In this document: piece after piece, positions 7,795-15,749 of the stretch
Numbering within the stretch: position 1 is the stretch's first letter
How the letters are laid out: each line of letters begins with the position of its first letter
Assembly (NCBI RefSeq): GCF_002116635.1
Contig: NZ_LQPW01000005.1
Coordinates: 1 to 64,000, forward strand
DNA from: Mycobacterium szulgai
GTDB taxonomy: Bacteria; Actinomycetota; Actinomycetes; Mycobacteriales; Mycobacteriaceae
DNA: 64,000 nucleotides
Reading direction: 5' to 3'
Notes under the pieces: generated by a model
Databases searched by the model: none
The model's input: the letters and a program-made list of their open reading frames with translations, nothing else
What the model was told of the DNA's origin: nothing
Translations under genes and position numbers: made by a program

Positions 7795-10742
7795 ACGCCA
7801 ACCAAGAAAGCGACAGCCGTCCCCTGTTCATGCGGATGATAAGGACGCTGGCGGTGCCAATCATCCTGGCATGGCTCGTCGTAACGATTGCCGTGAACGT
7901 ACTGGTGCCGTGGATCGAATTCGTCGCGAGATCACACGCGGTCACCATGTCACCGCAAGATGCGCCGGCAATGATCGCCGCCAAGCACATCGGTGCGAAG
8001 TTTCAGGAATCCGATTCCGACAGCATGGTCATGGTCGTCCTGGAAGGCAACAAGGAACTCGGCGACCAAGCACACACCTATTACGACGGTTTGGTGCGCA
8101 AGCTCGAGGCCGACACCAAGCACGTACAGCACGTCCAGAATCTGTGGGGCGACCGTATCACCGCCGCCGGATCGCAGAGCGGGGACGGCAAAGCCGCATA
8201 CGTTCAGCTCAACGTGGCCGGCAATCAAGGCAGCACGCTGGGAAACCAGTCCGTCGATGCGGTTCGCAAAATCGTCGACGATTCACCACCGCCCCCGGGG
8301 ATAAAGACATACGTCACCGGCCCGGCGGCACTGACTACGGACATGACCGAGGCGGCCGACAAGAGCATGTTCAAAATGATGGGCGTGACGGGCGTGGTCA
8401 TCATGATCATGCTTGCGATCGTCTATCGCTCCGTCAGCACCGTGCTGCTCGTTCTCTTTATGGTCTTCCTTGAGATGCTCACAGCCAGAGGGGTTGTCGC
8501 GATTCTCGGCAACTACGATCTACTGGGATTCTCGACGTTCGTCGTCGCGATGCTGTCATCGCTTGCCATTGCGGCCGGAACGGACTACGCGATATTTCTC
8601 ATCGGACGCTATCAAGAAGCGCGCCAGGCCGGTCAGGACCGAGAAACGGCCTGGTACACGATGTTTCGTGGGACTTATCACGTCATCTTGGGTTCGGGGT
8701 TGACGATCGCAGGGGCGTCGTTCTGTCTGCACTTCGCGCGGTTGTCCTATTTCAAGGCTCTGGGCATCCCCTCTGCGCTGGGGCTTCTCGTCGTGATCGC
8801 CGGCGCGTTGACGGTGGCACCAGCTGTGGTCGCCGTGGCCAGCCGGTTCGGTCTGCTGGATCCGAAGCGGATGATCAAGACGCGGGGTTGGCGGCGGATC
8901 GGCACTGCTGCCGTCCGCTGGCCCGGCCCAGTGTTTGTGACGTCATTGCTCATCGCCCTGCTCGGTTTGCTCGTCGTGCCCAGCATGAAGATCAGCTACA
9001 ACGACCGCTTCTACATTCCGTCGAATCTGCCGTCGAACGTCGGATACGCCGCAGCGGAAAAGCATTTCAGCGCGGCAAGGCTCAATCCCGACATCCTCAT
9101 GGTCGAGGGCGACCATGATATGCGGAATTCAAGCGACATGATCATTCTGGACCGGATCGCCAAAGACATCTTCCGCACACCGGGAATCGCGAGTGTCCAG
9201 AGCATCACCCGGCCGCTGGGTGGGCCGATCGAGCACAGCTCAATCCCGTTTCAGGTCAGCATGCAAGCCCTTCCCATCCAGCAGAACCTGCAATTCATGA
9301 AAGACCGAACGGCCGACATGCTCACCATGAGCGACGATCTCGGCGCCATGATCGGCTCGATGGAGCACATGTATGCGCTGCTCGGCCAGATGAGCAACAC
9401 GACTCATCGCATGGTCGGCGACATGGGCGAGATGAAGTCGACGTTGGACGAAATGCGGGATCATCTAGCGGATTTCGACGATTTCGCCCGGCCGTTCCGC
9501 AGCTATCTGTATTGGGAACAACACTGCTTCAACATCCCCGCCTGCTGGGCGGCGAAGTCGGTGTTCGAGGCGCTCGACGGCGTGGATAAGTTCAGCCAAG
9601 ACATGAGCACGCTGCTCAAAGATGTGAACAGAATCGACGAGTTGCTGCCGCAGATGCTGGCCGAATTCCCGCCGATAATCGCGGTGGCGAAGTCCATGCA
9701 AGGGACCCTGTTGACGCTACACAGCAGCTTCTCGGGACTGGTCACGCAGATGTCGCGGATGACGGACACAGCAAGCGCAATGGGCCAGGCCTTCGACTCG
9801 TCGAAGGCCGACGACTACTTCTACCTGCCCCCAGAAGCGTTCGATAATCCCGACTTTCAGCGTGGCCTGAAACTCTTCCTGTCCGCCGACGGTAAGGCGG
9901 CGCGGTTCATCATCACCCATGACGCCGACCCGGCAACTCCGGCAGGAATCGCCGCGGTCAAGCCGGCGCTCAACGCCGCCCACCAAGCCGTGAAGGGAAC
10001 TCCCCTGGCGAACGCCAAGTTCTATCTCACCGGCACCGCGGCGGTCTACAACGACATACAGACCGGCTCGAGATACGACTTGCTAATCGTGGGCATAGCG
10101 GCGATAACGCTGATATTCGTTGTGATGCTTATCATTACCCGCGCCTTGGTCGCTTCGCTGGTGATCGTGGGCACGGTGCTGTTGTCGCTGGGTGCCGCCT
10201 TCGGGCTGTCAGTGCTTGTCTGGCAACATATTTTGGGTCTGGATTTGAACTGGATAGCACCCGTGTTCGGGTTGATCATTCTGCTGGCGGTCGGGTCCGA
10301 CTACAACCTGCTGCTGGTGTCGCGGTTCCAGGAGGAGATGCGCGCCGGGCTGAATACCGGCACCATCCGCTCGATGGGCGGAACGGGCGGTGTCGTCACT
10401 GCAGCGGGCCTGGTGTTCGCCTTCACCATGATGTCCATGGCCGCCAGTGACCTTCGGTCGATCGGCCAGGCGGGCACCACGATCGGCTTGGGCCTGCTGT
10501 TCGACACCCTGATAGTGCGGTCGCTGATGACGCCATCGATCGCCGCACTGCTCGGGCGCTGGTTCTGGTGGCCGCAACGGGTGCGGCCACGGCCGGCCAG
10601 TTACCTGCTGCGGCCCTTCGGTCCGCGCCGCCTGGTGCGCTCGTTGCTGCTGGGCGAGGATGTCGACGCCGTGCCCGCCAAACCGAAGGCCGAGCCGAGT
10701 TGCAGTCAATCGGAGCTGCGCGAGCGCCAGCCCGTTCATTAG
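7791..10742 (+). CDS. mmpL: MmpL-family RND transporter
   Basis: A 983-residue RND-type exporter. The N-terminal membrane helix is followed by a first periplasmic domain, a membrane bundle containing GTDYAIFLIGRYQEAR, a long second periplasmic domain rich in Met and predicted coil (about residues 470-720, with a Cys pair in the CFNIPACW segment), and a second bundle with GSDYNLLLVSRFQEE. The paired Asp-Tyr motifs are the proton-relay residues of MmpL proteins. Length and arrangement match the MmpL4/5 type that pairs with MmpS. The cargo, whether a lipid, siderophore or small toxic compound, cannot be told. Control by the CstR-like operator upstream would be unusual for an MmpL. Confidence 0.92.
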   Translation: MNANQESDSRPLFMRMIRTLAVPIILAWLVVTIAVNVLVPWIEFVARSHAVTMSPQDAPAMIAAKHIGAKFQESDSDSMVMVVLEGNKELGDQAHTYYDGLVRKLEADTKHVQHVQNLWGDRITAAGSQSGDGKAAYVQLNVAGNQGSTLGNQSVDAVRKIVDDSPPPPGIKTYVTGPAALTTDMTEAADKSMFKMMGVTGVVIMIMLAIVYRSVSTVLLVLFMVFLEMLTARGVVAILGNYDLLGFSTFVVAMLSSLAIAAGTDYAIFLIGRYQEARQAGQDRETAWYTMFRGTYHVILGSGLTIAGASFCLHFARLSYFKALGIPSALGLLVVIAGALTVAPAVVAVASRFGLLDPKRMIKTRGWRRIGTAAVRWPGPVFVTSLLIALLGLLVVPSMKISYNDRFYIPSNLPSNVGYAAAEKHFSAARLNPDILMVEGDHDMRNSSDMIILDRIAKDIFRTPGIASVQSITRPLGGPIEHSSIPFQVSMQALPIQQNLQFMKDRTADMLTMSDDLGAMIGSMEHMYALLGQMSNTTHRMVGDMGEMKSTLDEMRDHLADFDDFARPFRSYLYWEQHCFNIPACWAAKSVFEALDGVDKFSQDMSTLLKDVNRIDELLPQMLAEFPPIIAVAKSMQGTLLTLHSSFSGLVTQMSRMTDTASAMGQAFDSSKADDYFYLPPEAFDNPDFQRGLKLFLSADGKAARFIITHDADPATPAGIAAVKPALNAAHQAVKGTPLANAKFYLTGTAAVYNDIQTGSRYDLLIVGIAAITLIFVVMLIITRALVASLVIVGTVLLSLGAAFGLSVLVWQHILGLDLNWIAPVFGLIILLAVGSDYNLLLVSRFQEEMRAGLNTGTIRSMGGTGGVVTAAGLVFAFTMMSMAASDLRSIGQAGTTIGLGLLFDTLIVRSLMTPSIAALLGRWFWWPQRVRPRPASYLLRPFGPRRLVRSLLLGEDVDAVPAKPKAEPSCSQSELRERQPVH

Positions 10743-10903
10743 GGTCATTAGTCCCTACGGCCCGGGGGCATGCGCGCGAAACGATTTCACGAGTGCCCGA
10801 AACTACTGCGCGGCGCGGCCCGGTCGGCTGATTCAATACGCGGCGTGGGCGGCACGATGAGCCCGAGCACGTCGCCGACGACGACGCCCGCTACGCCGCG
10901 TTC

Positions 10904-11305
10904 CTAACCGAGCGCGCTTACTGCCGCATGCAGTTTGGCGGCGGCCTCATCGGCGACTGCCTGCAGCGCCTCTGCCTCGCCGGCAACCTTGACCATGATT
11001 TGCGGATCCATCGCCTCGACCAGCACCGTGTCCCCTGGACCGTCCGGGTCGGTTCGCACCACGACGTTGCACGGCAACAATTGACCGAGCTGCCGGTCGA
11101 TTTCCAGGGCGCGATGCGCCAATGTGGGATTGCAGGCACCGAGGATCAGATAGTCCTCCATGTCCTGCCCAAGCTTCTTCTTGAGCGTGGCCTTGACATC
11201 GATCGTGGTGAGCACGCCGAAACCCTGGTCTGCCAGGGCTTGAGTGGTGCGTTCGACCGCTTCCTCGAAAGTGGTGTTCAGCTTGGTACTCAGACTCGAG
11301 GTCAT
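10904..11305 (-). CDS. DUF302 family protein
   Basis: A 133-residue DUF302 protein (FEEAVERTTQALADQGFGVLTTIDV at the N-terminus; central YLILGACNPTLAHRAL; PCNVVVR). The function of the family is unsettled; it often occurs beside sulfur-oxidation, thioredoxin and peroxiredoxin genes. The start has a GGAGGAAGGAG ribosome site. It is divergent from the AhpD-like gene with 88 bp between starts, and a perfect AATACCC-N4-GGGTATT operator lies in that gap, so both directions are probably repressed together by the CstR-like protein. Confidence 0.85.
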   Translation of the reverse strand: MTSSLSTKLNTTFEEAVERTTQALADQGFGVLTTIDVKATLKKKLGQDMEDYLILGACNPTLAHRALEIDRQLGQLLPCNVVVRTDPDGPGDTVLVEAMDPQIMVKVAGEAEALQAVADEAAAKLHAAVSALG

Positions 11306-11360
11306 CAGTACTCCTTCCTCCTCGTTTTAGCCATTCCCCAGATTACCCTGGTCACTATGG

Positions 11361-11378
11361 AATACCCCGGTGGGTATT
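11361..11378. promoter_or_regulatory. CsoR/CstR-type operator 3 (divergent DUF302 / AhpD promoter)
   Basis: AATACCC-CGGT-GGGTATT is a perfect 7+4+7 palindrome placed between the starts of the minus-strand DUF302 gene (11305) and the plus-strand AhpD-like gene (11394). A TATTGT/TATAAG -10-like stretch lies to its right, only a few bases before the AhpD start, suggesting a short or leaderless message. It is the best of the three copies in this region. Confidence 0.75.
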
Positions 11379-11393
11379 TGTATTGTATAAGGC

Positions 11394-11768
11394 ATGACCG
11401 AGAACAGCCACTACCACGACGTCCTCAACGACCTCAACCCGCAGCATCGCGCCTTGCGCCAGATGATCCCGGATGTGTACCGGGGATTTGCGGAGATGAG
11501 CAACGGCGCGCTGACCTCAGGCGCGCTAGATAAGAAATTCAAAGAGCTCATCGCGGTGGCCATCGGAGTGGTTGCCGGCTGCGACGGTTGCATCGCCTCC
11601 CACGCCCAGGGCGCAGCCCGCGCCGGGGCATCCAAGGAAGAAGCCGCCGAGGCGATCGGCGTCAGCATTCTCATGCACGGCGGGCCGGCCACGATCTACG
11701 GTGCGCGCGCTTACAACGCGTTCTGCGAATTCGCCGACGAGGCCGCCGCAAAAGGATCAGCCCAATAA
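11394..11768 (+). CDS. AhpD-like carboxymuconolactone-decarboxylase family protein
   Basis: A 124-residue alkylhydroperoxidase D-like protein with the redox motif CDGCIASHAQGA (CxxC followed by His), the catalytic site by which AhpD-type proteins reduce partners or peroxides. No other CMD enzymes are fused. It opens a plus-strand series with thioredoxin (49 bp downstream), a CxxC miniprotein, a coiled-coil unknown, a peroxiredoxin and a PIG-L deacetylase. Regulation is probably by the operator at 11361-11378, which lies just upstream of the start codon. Confidence 0.88.
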   Translation: MTENSHYHDVLNDLNPQHRALRQMIPDVYRGFAEMSNGALTSGALDKKFKELIAVAIGVVAGCDGCIASHAQGAARAGASKEEAAEAIGVSILMHGGPATIYGARAYNAFCEFADEAAAKGSAQ

Positions 11769-11817
11769 TCACTCGCCGCGGGTCGCTGCCCGCTGCAAGT
11801 ACCGAAAGGAAAGTAAC

Positions 11818-12192
11818 ATGACAGTAAAGCCCCTCACCACAACGGATTTCGAATCGACGATCCTGGCGAATCCCATCGTGCTGGTTGATTTCTGGGCGTC
11901 CTGGTGCGGTCCATGCCGGGCCTTTGCGCCCGTGTTCGAACGCTCCGCGCAGGACAACCCCGACGTCCTGCATGCCAAGGTCGACACCGAGGCCGAGCGC
12001 CAACTGGCGGCGACGGTCGGCATCCAATCCATCCCCACCATTATGGCGTTCCGGGATGGGATCCTGGTGTACAGCCAGCCCGGAGCCATGCCTTCGGCGG
12101 CGCTCACCGACTTGATCAACCAGATCAAGGGTCTCGATATGGCCAAGGTGCGCGCCCAAATAGCCGAGCGCAAAGCGGCCGCAAACGCCTAA
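11818..12192 (+). CDS. Thioredoxin
   Basis: A 124-residue cytoplasmic thioredoxin with the active site WCGPC (residues 29-33), the cis-proline loop SIPT and no signal peptide. A C-terminal helical extension (MAKVRAQIAERKAAANA) goes beyond the usual thioredoxin fold by about 15 residues. An AAAGGA ribosome site precedes the ATG at 11818. It lies between an AhpD-like protein and a peroxiredoxin, both of which can accept electrons from thioredoxin, so it is probably their dedicated reductant, recharged by the housekeeping thioredoxin reductase. Confidence 0.92.
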   Translation: MTVKPLTTTDFESTILANPIVLVDFWASWCGPCRAFAPVFERSAQDNPDVLHAKVDTEAERQLAATVGIQSIPTIMAFRDGILVYSQPGAMPSAALTDLINQIKGLDMAKVRAQIAERKAAANA

Positions 12193-12224
12193 CACCCACT
12201 CATCTACGACCAAGAAGAGCCAAG

Positions 12225-12356
12225 ATGTGCTATCCCGTGCGTTGCAATCGTTGCGGCAAGATCACCTGGGCCGGCTGCGGTCAGCACGCCAACCGCGTCA
12301 TGAGCTCAGTACCGGTGCACCAACGATGCACGTGCGGGGACGGCCCCGCGTCATAG
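12225..12356 (+). CDS. 43-residue CxxC zinc-ribbon-like miniprotein
   Basis: A 43-codon frame starting at an ATG 32 bp after the thioredoxin stop, preceded by AAGAAGAG. The product has CNRC (C7-C10), a TWAGCGQH segment and a terminal CTC pair, six Cys and two His in 43 residues, so it should bind zinc or act as a redox/persulfide carrier. The compact pattern CxxCGKxTWxGCGxH looks like a conserved actinobacterial small protein, although I cannot name it. It sits inside the thioredoxin/peroxiredoxin series with regular spacing, which supports it being a real gene. Confidence 0.7.
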   Translation: MCYPVRCNRCGKITWAGCGQHANRVMSSVPVHQRCTCGDGPAS

Positions 12357-12406
12357 CGGATCCACCTCCCCGCCAAACCCCCACAGAAATCAGAAGGAAT
12401 GACGAA

Positions 12407-12754
12407 ATGCCACCCGACATCGCGCAAGGCCGCACGCCGCAAGAGGTTATCGACGTGGCGCAATGGCTGATCGCGGAAAACGCTTTCTACACCAACTACA
12501 TCCATGCAGGAATGTATGAAACGCAGATGAAGATCGTCGCCGAGCTGCGCGCGGTCCAGGAGCGTAACGAGCAGCTAACGGACGCCAACGCCGAACTGCG
12601 AGAGCGCCTTACGATTCTCACCGAGGCTTATGGAACCCTGTTCGGCGACAAGATGAGCTTGGCGGAGTTCAAGCAGCACACGCCGGCACCGTTCGGCGAC
12701 GGCGACCCGGCCTGGTGCGCGCAAGCCGCCGCCGCAATGTGCCGGTCCGCGTAG
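12407..12754 (+). CDS. Hypothetical protein with coiled coil in the redox cluster
   Basis: A 115-residue protein; the ATG at 12407 has GAAGGA 8 bp upstream. The N-terminus (TPQEVIDVAQWLIAENAFYTNYI) is amphipathic, the middle (residues about 48-72, rich in Glu, Leu and Arg) should be a coiled coil, and two Cys lie near the C-terminus (AWCAQ, AMCRS). I do not recognise the family. It follows the CxxC miniprotein by 50 bp and precedes the peroxiredoxin by 169 bp. Confidence 0.65.
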   Translation: MPPDIAQGRTPQEVIDVAQWLIAENAFYTNYIHAGMYETQMKIVAELRAVQERNEQLTDANAELRERLTILTEAYGTLFGDKMSLAEFKQHTPAPFGDGDPAWCAQAAAAMCRSA

Positions 12755-12923
12755 CTCAGAAAGGGAACCACGGGCCTTGCCGCAATGACCTTAGGCCCTA
12801 CGCACCGTCACGGCATCGGGTGCATGCTGCAAGGCGGAGACGGCACAACGCGCCCACGACCTCAGCCAATAGCCATGCCCGCTCCGGGTAAGGGCTGAGC
12901 AACCACGGAAGGGATCGATCACG

Positions 12924-13658
12924 ATGACCACCGCTACAGAAACCGGCGTCACGACCACATCGATGCCACGTATCGGTGACGCCGCGCCCGCTTTCACGGC
13001 TTCGACCACCCAGGGCGAGATCAACTTCCCCGGTGACTATGCAGGCAAATGGGTGATTCTCTTCTCGCACCCGGCCGACTTCACGCCGGTCTGCACAACC
13101 GAGCTCATGACCTTTGCGTCGATGCGCGACCAGTTCGCGGCCTACAACACCGAACTGGTGGGACTTTCGGTGGACGGGCTCTACAGCCATATCGCCTGGC
13201 TACGGACAATCAAGGACAAGATCTCGTTCCGCGGCCTCAAGGATGTCGAAATCGGTTACCCGGTAATCGAAGACGTATCCATGGATGTCGCCACCAAGTA
13301 CGGGATGATCATGCCCGGGGAGGATTCGAGCAAAGCGGTGCGGGCGGTTTTCGTCGTGGACCCGAAGGGAACCATCCGCGCGATCATCTACTACCCGCTA
13401 AGCCTCGGGCGCAACTTTGACGAATTGTTGCGTGTCGTCAAGGCACTGCAGACCGCCGACCATTTCGGCGTTGCGACCCCGGCCGATTGGCGGCCGGGCG
13501 ACCCGGTGATCTTGCCCGCTCCCGGGTCGTGCGGCACCGCACAAGAGCGCATGGAAGGACACGCTGAGCGCGAGCATTGTGAGGACTGGTTCTTCTGCAC
13601 CAAAGAGCTTCCGGTCGACGAAGTCGAATCAGCCATCCGAATTTCCCAAGGACGCTGA
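12924..13658 (+). CDS. Peroxiredoxin of the Prx6/archaeal-TPx type
   Basis: A 244-residue AhpC/TSA protein with the peroxidatic motif PADFTPVC (Cys57) and a long C-terminal arm carrying further Cys residues (GSCGTA, EHCEDWFFC), where a resolving Cys would be in this subgroup. It reduces peroxides, probably using the thioredoxin encoded upstream. Its conserved Arg lies in the KAVRAVFVVDPKG segment. It is followed without a gap by the PIG-L deacetylase (stop and start overlap by one base at 13658), so the two are translationally coupled. Confidence 0.92.
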   Translation: MTTATETGVTTTSMPRIGDAAPAFTASTTQGEINFPGDYAGKWVILFSHPADFTPVCTTELMTFASMRDQFAAYNTELVGLSVDGLYSHIAWLRTIKDKISFRGLKDVEIGYPVIEDVSMDVATKYGMIMPGEDSSKAVRAVFVVDPKGTIRAIIYYPLSLGRNFDELLRVVKALQTADHFGVATPADWRPGDPVILPAPGSCGTAQERMEGHAEREHCEDWFFCTKELPVDEVESAIRISQGR

Positions 13659-14356
13659 TGGTCGTTGACCGGCTGCCCGAATGGCGTTCAGTTCTCGCCG
13701 TGGTCGCCCACCCCGATGACGAGTCGTTTGGGTTAGGCGCAATCCTTTCCGCGTTCGCCGAACAAGGCGCGGAGCTTGCCGTGCTGTGTCTGACCCAGGG
13801 CGAGGCGTCGACGCTGCAGGGCGTTGCCGGCGATCTCAGCGAAATTCGCGCCAAGGAGCTGGCGGCCGCAGCCACCGAGCTGGGTGTTGGAACGGTGGAG
13901 CTATTGAGCTACCCAGATGGACACTTGGCCGATACGTCCGCCGACGAATTGGCCGTCCCGGTCATCGATCTCGCGAAGCGATTGGGCGCGGACGGCCTGC
14001 TGGTATTCGATCCCACCGGCGTCACGGGACACCCCGATCACCGGCAGGCAACTGCGGCCGCACAATCCGCGGCGGCCAGCATCGGACTGCAAGTGCTGGG
14101 ATGGACATTGCCTGCAGGCGTGGCGGATTCGCTGAACGCCGAATACGGCGCGGACTTCTGTGGACATGCACTGGGCGATATCGACCTGGTCGTGCCCGTA
14201 GACCGGCATCGGCAATGTCAGGCGGTACGCCGGCATCGCAGCCAAGCCCTGCCAACCAGCGTGCTTTGGCGTCGCCTGGAAATGCTCGGCTCCCACGAGC
14301 ATATGCGTTGGCTGCCTCGCGCGGCCTCCAGTGAGGTCGCGCCCCCCGACTCTTAG
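13658..14356 (+). CDS. PIG-L family deacetylase (LmbE/MshB-like)
   Basis: The protein has 232 residues. The zinc-binding motif AHPDDES (residues 17-23) and a later GHPDH are those of the GlcNAc-PI/mycothiol deacetylase family (MshB, Mca, LmbE). The protein is shorter than MshB or Mca and more like stand-alone LmbE proteins; the substrate could be an N-acetylated sugar thiol or a mycothiol/bacillithiol-type conjugate. Overlap with the peroxiredoxin gene and the thiol-redox surroundings make a role in low-molecular-weight thiol handling reasonable, but that is inference. Confidence 0.85.
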   Translation: MVVDRLPEWRSVLAVVAHPDDESFGLGAILSAFAEQGAELAVLCLTQGEASTLQGVAGDLSEIRAKELAAAATELGVGTVELLSYPDGHLADTSADELAVPVIDLAKRLGADGLLVFDPTGVTGHPDHRQATAAAQSAAASIGLQVLGWTLPAGVADSLNAEYGADFCGHALGDIDLVVPVDRHRQCQAVRRHRSQALPTSVLWRRLEMLGSHEHMRWLPRAASSEVAPPDS

Positions 14357-14483
14357 CAACCACAAGTCGCGTCACACCGAGAAGTGCCAGTAGCAAACGT
14401 GTTTGGCGGCTTCCCGGTTGCCCGCGATGACTTGCCGCTGAGCGCTGTAGGCTTACCGAACGTTAAGCAAGCAGGAGGTCGCC

Positions 14484-15686
14484 GTGCGGATTCTGATATC
14501 AGGGGCCAGCATCGCCGGCCCGGTTGCTGCGTACTGGCTCGCACGGTACGGGTTCGACGTCACCGTCGTCGAACGCGCACCCCAATTGCGAAAGACCGGT
14601 GGCCACGCCGTCGATCTGTTCCGGCCGGCCGTGGAAATCTCGGAGAAGATGGGTGTCCTACCGCAAATAGAGAAAATGTCAACCGGGACAACCGAACTAA
14701 CGATCTACCGCGAAGGCGTCGCGCGGCCTGCTCGGGTGAATCTTACGAAGGTCTACGGCGCTTCGTCAGATCGTCATGTCGAGATAATGCGCGATGATCT
14801 AAGCGAAATCTATTATCGCGCAGGCAAAGACGACGCCGAATACATTTTTGGCGACTCCATAACCGCCATCTCCCCCGACGGCGACGTGACCTTTGAGCAC
14901 GCGGCCGCCCGCACCTTCGATGTCGTCATCGGCGCCGACGGCATGCATTCGAACGTTCGCCGACTGGTCTTCGGAGGGGACGCCGCAACCAGCCGGTTCC
15001 TAGGCGGCTACCTGTCGGTCGTAGCCGTGCCGAAATCGTCGGCACACAGCGGGCAAATGGTCATTCATTTGGGAGCCGGGCGCATGGCCGGCATCTACAC
15101 CGCGCAACCACTGACCGACGCGCGCGCACTGTTCCTGTTCCGCAGCAGCAGTGAACTGCAATACCACCACCGAGATGTATTGCGGCAGCAGGACTTACTC
15201 CGCGCAGCGTTCACCGGGATGCACCCACAGGTGGACCGCTGGCTCGAAGAGGCCGGCCGAACACCCTCGTTCTACTTCGACTCGATCACCCAGTTGCAAC
15301 TCGATAACTGGTCGCGCGGCCGGGTCACGCTGGTCGGCGACGCCGGGTACTGTCCGGGACCCGCCGTCGGAGGCAGCACCAGCATTGCGGTGCTCGGCGC
15401 CTACATATTGGCCGGCGAACTGGCGCAGGCGAACGGGGACTATACCCAGGCGTTCGCTGCCTACGAGCAGCAGATGGCTGACCCGGTGACCCGCAGCCGC
15501 GCCTTCGCGCGGGCGGCCGCCAAGTCGATCGTTCCCAGCAGCGCGACCGGGGTATGGGCGCTGACTCGCGGTGCACAGCTCATCTCGCTGCTGCCCGCGG
15601 GACTCAGCAAGGCCGTGGCGAAACTGAACACCAAAGGCGCACGCCTGCACGACTCGATGCGCTACAAGGACTACTCACCCGTCTAA
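14484..15686 (+). CDS. FAD-dependent monooxygenase (PHBH-like)
   Basis: A 400-residue flavoprotein monooxygenase. It has a Rossmann start (ISGASIAGPVAAYWLARYG), the DG motif in VIGADGMHSNVRR and the GD motif in RVTLVGDAGYCPGP. It starts at a GTG preceded by GGAGG. The family hydroxylates aromatic or polyketide-like compounds with NAD(P)H and oxygen. It is 127 bp after the PIG-L gene, so whether it belongs to that transcription unit is unclear. A strong hairpin with A/T flanks follows its stop codon. Confidence 0.85.
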   Translation: MRILISGASIAGPVAAYWLARYGFDVTVVERAPQLRKTGGHAVDLFRPAVEISEKMGVLPQIEKMSTGTTELTIYREGVARPARVNLTKVYGASSDRHVEIMRDDLSEIYYRAGKDDAEYIFGDSITAISPDGDVTFEHAAARTFDVVIGADGMHSNVRRLVFGGDAATSRFLGGYLSVVAVPKSSAHSGQMVIHLGAGRMAGIYTAQPLTDARALFLFRSSSELQYHHRDVLRQQDLLRAAFTGMHPQVDRWLEEAGRTPSFYFDSITQLQLDNWSRGRVTLVGDAGYCPGPAVGGSTSIAVLGAYILAGELAQANGDYTQAFAAYEQQMADPVTRSRAFARAAAKSIVPSSATGVWALTRGAQLISLLPAGLSKAVAKLNTKGARLHDSMRYKDYSPV

Positions 15687-15699
15687 GCGCGACCAGACA

Positions 15700-15737
15700 C
15701 AAAAGCTCCCGACACGCTATACGTGCGGGAGCTTTTG
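15700..15737. terminator. Bidirectional hairpin terminator between monooxygenase and fadB
   Basis: CAAAAGCTCCCG (15700-15711) pairs with CGGGAGCTTTTG (15726-15737). An inner CACG/CGTG stem is set off by one bulged A, with apex CTATA. A4 and T4 ends give a short U-tract in both directions. It is preceded by GCGACCAGACACA, close to the start of the 2.4 kb hairpin, and has the same one-base-bulge design. Confidence 0.75.
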
Positions 15738-15749
15738 CGTTGCCTGGTA

